A stretch of 64,000 nt of DNA, taken from the NCBI RefSeq assembly GCF_003665435.1, contig NZ_CP023407.1, forward strand, positions 3,658,001 through 3,722,000, read 5' to 3'. Positions within the stretch are counted from its first letter, which is position 1, and each line of letters opens with the position of its first letter. Shown here piece after piece: positions 58,841 through 64,000 of this stretch. The stretch is from Streptomyces fungicidicus (GTDB lineage Bacteria > Actinomycetota > Actinomycetes > Streptomycetales > Streptomycetaceae). The translations under genes were made by a program, and so were the position numbers. The notes beneath the pieces were generated by a model. It was given only the letters and a program-made list of their open reading frames with translations. It was not told the DNA's origin and searched no databases.

Positions 58841-60109
58841 TCAGATCACGAGCGGTCCTGCCACGCCGTCGTCATCGCCCTGAGCGCCTCCGTCCGGCTT
58901 CCAGATAAGTCCGTCGACCTGTCGGGCGACGTCGCTGCGGACGGAGTCCACCATGTGTTGGTACCGCGCGGCCATGGCCGTGGTGGACCAGCCCATGAGC
59001 CCCATGACGGCTCGCTCCGACACTCCGAGGATCAGCAGGACCGTAGCGGCGGTGTGTCGGGCGTCGTGCAGCCGGCCGTCTCGGACTTTTGCGTCGTCAA
59101 GCAACTGCTTCCAGTCGTCGTAGTCCGTCCGGGGCGATGTGCCTTGCCCAGTCGGCGTAGCGAAGAGCCATCCTTCGTCCGTCCAATCGGCACCAGCCGC
59201 CGCACGTTCGACCTGTTGCCTGGCCTGGTGAGTGCGCAGCAGGTCTACGAGCTGTGAGGGCAGCCCCACGGCTCGCCGTCCAGCGCGAGACTTCGTATCG
59301 GCCGTCTCCGGGTTGGTTCGCTGGCGCTGCGGGCAGTACCCGGCTTTCCTGCCGCAGGTGTCCCCACAGCCGTGGGCGTAGCGCGGTCGGCGACGGCTCC
59401 GCCGGACCATCAGGACACGCCGGTCAAGGTCAACGTCCGCCCACTTGAGACCGAGGGCCTCGCCCTGTCGGAGTCCGAGGGCGAGCGCGACGGCCCACCG
59501 TGCGGAGTTCCGGCGGGCGTCAGCCGCCCGCAACAGCCGCTGCACCTCCTCGACGGTGTACGGCTCGATCTCCTCCTCGCTGAGGCGAGGCGCCTTGGCG
59601 AGTTGGACGGGGTTCCGGGCGAGGTGGCCGCGCCGTACCGCTTCATTCAGCGCGGTCCGAAACGTGCGGTGAATCTGGTGGATCGTCCCCGCCTTACGGC
59701 CGTCGGCCACCATGCGCCCGTAGAAGTTCTCGATGTACTCCGGCTTGAGCTTGTCCAGCCGGTGAGCACCGAGGGCGGGGATCAAGTGCTTCCGCACGGC
59801 GACGCCGTACCCGACCATCGTGTTCTCGTTGACGGCGAGCGGGGCGATGTTCTCCACCCAGTGAGTCAGCCACGTCTTGACCGTCCACGGTCGGCCGGCC
59901 TTCCGGATGCTCTTGGCGTCACGCTGGCGCTCCAACTCACGAACAGCCGCGGCCACCTCGGCGCGGGTCTTCCGTTCAACGTGACGACGGTCCGGCTTGC
60001 CGTCGTCACGGATGCCGACGGTCACGCGGCCGTGCCACTTGCCGTCCTTGCCCAGGTAGATGGAGCTGCGGCCGTTGGGTTGCCGAGTGCGCTTCTTCTC
60101 TTCCGCCAC
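58841..60109 (-). CDS. Tyrosine site-specific integrase
   Basis: 422 residues from the GTG at 60107-60109, with AAGGAG 7 bp upstream. The AP2-like/arm N-terminus is GRSSIYLGKDGKWHGRVTVG and the SAM-like core-binding domain TWLTHWVENIAPLAVNENTM. In the catalytic domain the Arg is in ALGLRQGEALGLKW, HDARHTAATVLL supplies His and Arg, and AARYQHM the tyrosine. A cysteine cluster HGCGDTCGRKAGYCPQ is inserted, as in the broken integrase of element 1. It should integrate at tRNA-Ser(CGA), which lies about 0.9 kb away. All key residues are intact. Confidence 0.95.
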   Translation of the reverse strand: MAEEKKRTRQPNGRSSIYLGKDGKWHGRVTVGIRDDGKPDRRHVERKTRAEVAAAVRELERQRDAKSIRKAGRPWTVKTWLTHWVENIAPLAVNENTMVGYGVAVRKHLIPALGAHRLDKLKPEYIENFYGRMVADGRKAGTIHQIHRTFRTALNEAVRRGHLARNPVQLAKAPRLSEEEIEPYTVEEVQRLLRAADARRNSARWAVALALGLRQGEALGLKWADVDLDRRVLMVRRSRRRPRYAHGCGDTCGRKAGYCPQRQRTNPETADTKSRAGRRAVGLPSQLVDLLRTHQARQQVERAAAGADWTDEGWLFATPTGQGTSPRTDYDDWKQLLDDAKVRDGRLHDARHTAATVLLILGVSERAVMGLMGWSTTAMAARYQHMVDSVRSDVARQVDGLIWKPDGGAQGDDDGVAGPLVI

Positions 60110-60187
60110 AGGCGGGCTCCTTCGGGTTAGGTGAGGAAGCAGCCGGGACGCCACCTCATGGCGAGGTGGCGTCCCGGTGCGAGGTGA

Positions 60188-60421
60188 TCAGGCAGCGCGT
60201 TGCTCGGCGCGGCGGCGTGCGAGGTAGGCGGCCGGAGCGTCGGCGGGGACGCGCCGGAGTCCGCCGATGGTCAGGGACTCCAGCTGTCCGGTGCGGATGA
60301 GGGCGAAGCAGGTGGTGCGACCGATGCGGAGGCAGCGGGCGGCCTCCTCGACGGTCAGGAGAACGGGGGCCGGGTCGCCGGCCTCAGCGAGCGGTGCGAC
60401 GTCCACGATGGCGATGCTCAT
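60188..60421 (-). CDS. Excisionase-type helix-turn-helix protein
   Basis: 77 residues. A MerR/AlpA-like winged helix starts at LLTVEEAARCLRIGRTTCFALI and ends IGGLRRVPADAPAAYLARRR. It probably serves as Xis, bending DNA for the adjacent integrase and possibly controlling it. It lies 78 bp upstream of the integrase on the same strand. Confidence 0.88.
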   Translation of the reverse strand: MSIAIVDVAPLAEAGDPAPVLLTVEEAARCLRIGRTTCFALIRTGQLESLTIGGLRRVPADAPAAYLARRRAEQRAA

Positions 60422-60466
60422 GAAAGGTCTCCTCTAGGACTGTCCGTCGGGGGTCCCTCTGAGGGG

Positions 60467-60590
60467 CGCTACTTCCGCTACCGCCGCTACCGCGCAGGTC
60501 AGGGGCCTGCGGGAGGTAGCGGGAAGGGGTAGCGGTAGCGGATGGGTAGCGGCGGGGTAGCGGCAAGTTTCGGTGCTTGCCGCTACCCCG
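60467..60590. repeat. GGTAGCGG iteron cluster with hairpin, candidate replication origin
   Basis: GGTAGCGG occurs at 60515, 60528, 60534, 60545 and 60556, and its complement CCGCTACC at 60475, 60484 and 60580; a partial CGCTAC lies at 60467. The last copies form a 15-bp stem (60553-60567 with 60576-60590). It lies between xis and a helicase-like gene of the replication module, so it is a plausible origin; it could instead be an operator array. Confidence 0.5.
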
Positions 60591-60600
60591 TTGTGGCTGG

Positions 60601-61749
60601 TCAGGCAGCGTTTTCAGTGCCCGGTAGCGGAAGTAGCGGACTTTCCGGGGGTGGGGGGCAGTAGCGCTGCCACGCGTCGTGCAGATCGGTGGCGTAGTAG
60701 CCCTTCAGCACGCTCCCGGCGGTCTTGATGTTGCGGGATGCGATCGGCTCGTTGTCGGCCGTCATGTACTCCGCGAGCATCCGCGACAGCCGCCGGTTGT
60801 CGAGCGGCTTGCCGTTCAGGTCGGCCCATGGGGCATCGTCCAGGGCGTTGAGCCGGTCGAGGATGGCGACGGTGGGAAGGCGGTCGATGCCGACCATGAC
60901 GTGGTCGCGCAGGTCGGTCAGCAGCCGGACCCCGAGACTGCCTTTGTCGTTGACCTTGGATGCCTTGACCAGGGTCACGCAGGCTTCGCGGGCCCGGTCG
61001 GGCCAGTGGCCGCCGATGGCGTCGGCGACGGCGAGCAGGGGTTCCCACACGTCCGCCGGCCGGTCGCTCACCCCGTCGGGCATGTCCGGCCACGCCCCCA
61101 TGACGCGGTCGCGTGCCTGCTCGGCCCATGTGGCGAGCCGGTCACGCAGGGCGTGTCCCTCGGCCTCGTGGATGCGGGCCCGGAAGGGTTCGACCTTCTC
61201 GTTCCTCGCGCGGCGGCGCATGCGGATGACGACCGAGCGGGACAGGATCGTGTCCGGCAGGGAGCCGAGACCGGCGACCGCGACCGCGCAGTACGACGGG
61301 AACGCCTGAACGGTCTGCTGTCCGCCGTCGCCGATGCACCGGTAGGTCACCCCGGTCCGGCGGTGCCCGGCGTTGAGGAATCCGCGCAACTCCTCGTTGT
61401 CCCCGGCCTTGGGTCCGAAGACGGTGTCGATCTCGTCGAACAGGATGGTCGGCTTGCCGGTACCGGCGGAGACGGACCGGAACAGGGCGGCGGCGGACGC
61501 GTTGACGGCCGTCATGGGCTGCGGCACCAGCGTCTCCACGATCTCCAGCGCGCGCGTCTTGCCGGACCCCGGTTCGGGGGACAGGAAGGCGATGCGGGGG
61601 GTGGAGTCGAAGCAGTCGAGCAGGTGCGCGTGAGCGTCCCACAGGGCGACGGCGACGAACGCGGCCTCGGTGGGGAAGACGTTGAACCGTCGGTGGAAGG
61701 CTTCCACCTCGTCCAGCAGCGCGGCCCCGTCAATGGTGGTGGGGGTCAT
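60601..61749 (-). CDS. DUF3631 helicase/ATPase-like replication protein
   Basis: 382 residues. A P-loop fold shows FLSPEPGSGKTRALEIVE (Walker A) at about 54-71, ILFDEIDTVFG (Walker B), and an arginine-rich ILSRSVVIRMRRR. The C-terminal DUF3631 part holds LLTDLRDHVMVGIDRLP and LNGKPLDNRRLSRML. In AICEs and plasmids such a protein works beside a prim-pol to start replication. It overlaps the upstream small gene by 4 bp. Confidence 0.85.
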   Translation of the reverse strand: MTPTTIDGAALLDEVEAFHRRFNVFPTEAAFVAVALWDAHAHLLDCFDSTPRIAFLSPEPGSGKTRALEIVETLVPQPMTAVNASAAALFRSVSAGTGKPTILFDEIDTVFGPKAGDNEELRGFLNAGHRRTGVTYRCIGDGGQQTVQAFPSYCAVAVAGLGSLPDTILSRSVVIRMRRRARNEKVEPFRARIHEAEGHALRDRLATWAEQARDRVMGAWPDMPDGVSDRPADVWEPLLAVADAIGGHWPDRAREACVTLVKASKVNDKGSLGVRLLTDLRDHVMVGIDRLPTVAILDRLNALDDAPWADLNGKPLDNRRLSRMLAEYMTADNEPIASRNIKTAGSVLKGYYATDLHDAWQRYCPPPPESPLLPLPGTENAA

Positions 61750-62171
61750 GCGGCGTTCCTCCGTTCGGTGCCCAGGGCGGGCGTGCCGGTGCAGAAGTGC
61801 TTGTGCGCGGCGTACTCGGTGACCAGTGCGGCCACGGCGTCCTGCCCGCGGGCGGTGCCGGTGTGCCCGCAGGGGCAGGCGTAGGCGGCGGTGGGGATGC
61901 CGCCGTGCCGTGTGGACCAGCGGGCCCCGTCGTAGTGGTGGCGGTAGACCGGCGGGGCGTAGATGCGGAGACCGGGCCGCTCCGGGGTCGGGTCGGCACT
62001 CGGGTGCGCTCCGTCGGCGGGGAACCGGTTCGAGCGAGGAAGAGCAGTGACGACGCCCTGACGGGCGGCGCCTTTCGGCTCGCCCACGGCCGGCCGTGCG
62101 CTGCTCGGTTCGGCGGCGCGCGGGCCGGTCGGGGTACGGGTGATGCTCTTAGAGGGGGGAGGGTTGGTCAT
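61746..62171 (-). CDS. Small putative zinc-binding protein of the replication module
   Basis: 141 residues. The first 60 are Pro/Ala-rich and look disordered. The C-terminal part has YRHHYDGARWSTRHGG and then ACPCGHTGTARG and HKHFCTG, a Cys/His set that could bind zinc. It overlaps prim-pol upstream and the DUF3631 gene downstream by 4 bp each, so all three are one translational unit. Function unknown. Confidence 0.75.
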   Translation of the reverse strand: MTNPPPSKSITRTPTGPRAAEPSSARPAVGEPKGAARQGVVTALPRSNRFPADGAHPSADPTPERPGLRIYAPPVYRHHYDGARWSTRHGGIPTAAYACPCGHTGTARGQDAVAALVTEYAAHKHFCTGTPALGTERRNAA

Positions 62172-63076
62172 GCCGCCCGCCCGCGTGCGGGGTTGTGGGC
62201 GATGGACCAGTCCAGCCCGCGACGGATCACGTCGTCGTAGTAGTGCTGCGGCTGTGTCGCGTTGCCCGCCGCCGCCTCCCTAAGAGCCTGCTCGACCTGG
62301 ACGCGGGTGAGGTCGCCGGATGCGATCAGCCGTCCCAGGGCGCGGGCGGCGCGCAGCAGCGTGGCGTTACGGGTCCCGTCGGCGGCGGTGGCCACGTTCC
62401 GCACCTCGTTGGCAAGCGCTACGTCCGCGTATCGGCGTGATTGCCCCGTGACGGGGGCCGTGTGGGCCTGTACGGGCTTGGGGGCCGGTCGCAGGATGCT
62501 CAGCAGCCATCCGGGCAGCGGAGCGGCCACAGGGGCGCACAGCGCTTCGTACGGTCCGGCGGTCGTGATGCTGCCCGCTGCGACGACGTACCCGCCGCAC
62601 GCACGGGTGTCGACCAACGGGCCGATGCTCCCTGCCGTGTTGGACAGCCGGACTCCGGCCGGGGCGGTGAAGTACAGGTGTGTTCCGCCGCTCGCGGTCC
62701 GGGTCCGGTAGGTACCGGGGACGGTGTGGCCGGCGCGCTCGCAGAGCGCTGCAAAGGTTGCCGCGCCGTCAGGCGCGTCCGAACTGCCCTTGTCCTTGGG
62801 CACGTCCAGGTCGACCACGACCAGCCCCGACGGGCCCGTCGCGATACCGACGTTGAACGGGGCCTTCGACCACGCCGACCGGATGCGGTCCGGGTCGGTG
62901 GTGGCGCGCTGCTCCCACTTCCGATGGCCGGCCGCGCACGGCCCGGTGCCGGTGCACGTCTTCTCACCGTGCAGGGCGGGCCGCTTGGTGCCGGGGCGTA
63001 ACGGAAAGACGTGCCAGCCGCGTTCTGCGGCGTCCAGCGCTGCGCGCAGCAGCGCGGATCGGGGGTCTTGGGTCAT
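62168..63076 (-). CDS. Bifunctional DNA primase/polymerase (prim-pol)
   Basis: 302 residues from the ATG at 63074-63076 with GGAG upstream; the frame is open for 94 codons more but that part is not prim-pol-like. The prim-pol N-domain shows GWHVFPLRPGTKRPALHG, NVGIATGPSGLVVVDLDVPK with the metal-binding DLD, and ASGGTHLYF with its histidine. A helical C-terminus follows. It primes and copies the excised element. It heads the prim-pol/small protein/DUF3631 operon. Confidence 0.9.
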   Translation of the reverse strand: MTQDPRSALLRAALDAAERGWHVFPLRPGTKRPALHGEKTCTGTGPCAAGHRKWEQRATTDPDRIRSAWSKAPFNVGIATGPSGLVVVDLDVPKDKGSSDAPDGAATFAALCERAGHTVPGTYRTRTASGGTHLYFTAPAGVRLSNTAGSIGPLVDTRACGGYVVAAGSITTAGPYEALCAPVAAPLPGWLLSILRPAPKPVQAHTAPVTGQSRRYADVALANEVRNVATAADGTRNATLLRAARALGRLIASGDLTRVQVEQALREAAAGNATQPQHYYDDVIRRGLDWSIAHNPARGRAA

Positions 63077-63165
63077 GCTGGAGGTCTCCAGTTCCTTGAC
63101 GGGTGCTGGTTGGGCAAGGGCGGCCCCGCGGCTTTGGCGAGACGAGGGGGCCGCCCTTGGCGTAG

Positions 63166-63630
63166 CTAGCCGTGGAAGTGGTTGCGCTTGAACACCGCGC
63201 GGCGGATGTTCACCGTGGTCCCGCCCTTGTGGCCGCCCGCTCCGAGCACCTGGACGGCGATCCAGCCGCCGAAGATGACGGCCGCGAGGGTGATGAGCTG
63301 ACCGATGAACGCCGTCAGAGCCGCGATGAACGAGGTGAGCAGCAGCAGTCCGCCACACACCGCGAGGAACCCGACGCCTCCGAGGGCGACGTTCACCGCC
63401 GTGCAGGAAACGGCCGGCTTCGCGGCGACCGGCTCCGGGCGGACGGCGTCGATGGCGTAGCCGGTGACGATCCGCCCGTCCGGCAGCACGACGCTCGCCA
63501 CCGCCGGAACGGTGCCCGGCTGCACCGGCATGACCGGTGCCGGGTGGACGGCGGCGGGCTGTATCGGGGTGGGCTGGTAGGTGGTGACGGCCCGTTCGGT
63601 GGGCGCGTGGTGGACGGGTTCGGGGTACAT
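63166..63630 (-). CDS. Small membrane protein of conjugation module (Spd-like)
   Basis: 154 residues from the ATG at 63628-63630, with GAAGGGA 6-7 bp upstream. The N-terminal half is Pro/Val-rich (YQPTPIQPAAVHPAPVMPVQ). Two membrane segments follow: VNVALGGVGFLAVCGGLLLL and IGQLITLAAVIFGGWIAVQVL, then a basic HKGGTTVNIRRAVFKRNHFHG tail. Its place between the translocase and replication genes suits a spread (Spd) protein acting in mycelial transfer. Confidence 0.65.
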   Translation of the reverse strand: MYPEPVHHAPTERAVTTYQPTPIQPAAVHPAPVMPVQPGTVPAVASVVLPDGRIVTGYAIDAVRPEPVAAKPAVSCTAVNVALGGVGFLAVCGGLLLLTSFIAALTAFIGQLITLAAVIFGGWIAVQVLGAGGHKGGTTVNIRRAVFKRNHFHG

Positions 63631-63837
63631 GCGGAATCCCTTCCGGCGCATGGTTAGGGAGGCGGAGGCACCCCCTTGGGGGTGCCGTGTGGAGGGGGTG
63701 TTCGGGGGTGTGGCCTGCGTGCCTCCCTGCCTCCCTGGACGATCATTCGTGCAGGTCAGATGCAGGGAGGCGGGTCAGGGAGGGGTTCAGGGAGTTCTCC
63801 CTGTCTCCCTGACCCGCAGCGGTTCGGCTCCCTGCCG

Positions 63838-64000
63838 TCATTCGGCGGAAGCGGAACCCTCGCTGTCGCGGCCGGCGAGGGCGCGGGCGACGCGGTCGCG
63901 GGCGACGACCATCACGCCGTCGGACTTGTACGGCCCGGCGCCGGCATCGTCCAGGACACGCTTGAGGTCGAGGAACGACCAACCGCCGTAGGCGTCGGCG
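63838..64000 (-). CDS. C-terminus of probable FtsK/SpoIIIE-type Tra translocase (partial)
   Basis: The last 53 codons of a minus-strand gene that enters from beyond the right edge. It reads ADAYGGWSFLDLKRVLDDAG then PYKSDGVMVVARDRVARAL, the winged-helix ending seen in AICE FtsK-like TraB proteins that pump double-stranded DNA. Only the tail is visible, so the assignment rests on motif shape and position. The 207 bp after its stop hold repeated CAGGGAGG-type units with hairpin potential but no gene. Confidence 0.5.
   Translation of the reverse strand, partial: ADAYGGWSFLDLKRVLDDAGAGPYKSDGVMVVARDRVARALAGRDSEGSASAE

Larger units (their letters stand above)
57883..64000. mobile_element. AICE-like integrative element at tRNA-Ser(CGA) (right end outside window)
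   Basis: Running right from tRNA-Ser(CGA) are a TIGR02391 gene, a tyrosine integrase, an excisionase, iterons, a DUF3631 protein, a prim-pol, a small membrane protein and the tail of an FtsK-like translocase. This is the module order of actinomycete integrative conjugative elements. The att core cannot be fixed because the right end is not in the window; the start given is the tRNA. Confidence 0.8.

Noticed and set aside
63652..63837. CAGGGAGG-type repeats that might be CRISPR
   Set aside because: Units are short, irregular and lack uniform spacers; no cas genes in the window. No CRISPR array was seen anywhere.

Overview
The window is high-GC actinobacterial chromosome, almost certainly Streptomyces. 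The signs are GTG/ATG starts with GGAGG-type ribosome sites, mycothiol-dependent enzyme and Lsr2-family genes, 'stealth' and tRNA-deaminase-associated genes, and the gene order purM-purF-...-purL-purQ-purS-lsrL-...-purC-...-purD-dnaX-ffs. That order agrees with what I recall of the S. coelicolor SCO4041-SCO4087 region.

Left core (1-20.6 kb). This part holds purine biosynthesis genes on the minus strand (purM partial, purF, purL, purQ, purS, purC, purD). Interleaved are a META lipoprotein, a mycothiol-dependent isomerase-like protein, the nucleoid protein LsrL, an ABC exporter with its own sensor kinase and response regulator between two near-identical tRNA-Gly(GCC) genes, a formamidase-like protein and a membrane protein with a dead M48 site. 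dnaX and the SRP RNA gene ffs follow. A very divergent tRNA-Gly(TCC) at 7818-7889 lacks the usual D-loop/T-loop contacts and resembles the cell-wall glycyl-tRNAs of staphylococci.

First mobile element (20,675-40,002). A 19.2-kb integrative mobilizable element sits in the 3' end of tRNA-Ser(GGA), bounded by identical 88-bp direct repeats. It carries an HNH nuclease gene, a truncated and frameshifted tyrosine integrase, MobC plus relaxase with a candidate oriT, and a complete FxLD-type class I lanthipeptide cluster (regulators, methyltransferase, precursor, LanB, LanC, SpaB_C-like protein). Next comes an AT-richer TIR island: a Thoeris ThsB-like TIR gene translationally coupled to a HIT-domain membrane protein, a TIR protein with six membrane segments, and a third TIR protein. 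A RelE toxin and a doubtful antitoxin end the element. The TIR/HIT-TM pair is the best candidate here for an undescribed defence system.

Middle core (40-57.8 kb). A secreted protein, a DUF6529/lipoprotein pair, a FUSC-like membrane protein, two tandem stealth phosphotransferase-like genes and a CopC-CopD fusion come first. Then follows a four-gene operon (penicillin-acylase-type hydrolase, siderophore-type acetyltransferase, cupin, SDR) whose start overlaps a near-consensus DmdR1/IdeR iron box. Housekeeping genes follow: an HhH-GPD repair protein, a LytR_C protein, upp, and tadA with its partner gene.

Second mobile element (from about 57.9 kb to the right edge). tRNA-Ser(CGA) is followed by a TIGR02391 (abortive-infection-type) gene, an intact tyrosine integrase related to the broken one, an excisionase, an iteron-like cluster, a DUF3631 helicase-like protein, a prim-pol protein, a small membrane protein and the tail of a probable FtsK-type Tra translocase. 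This is the layout of an actinomycete integrative conjugative element (AICE); its right end lies outside the window.
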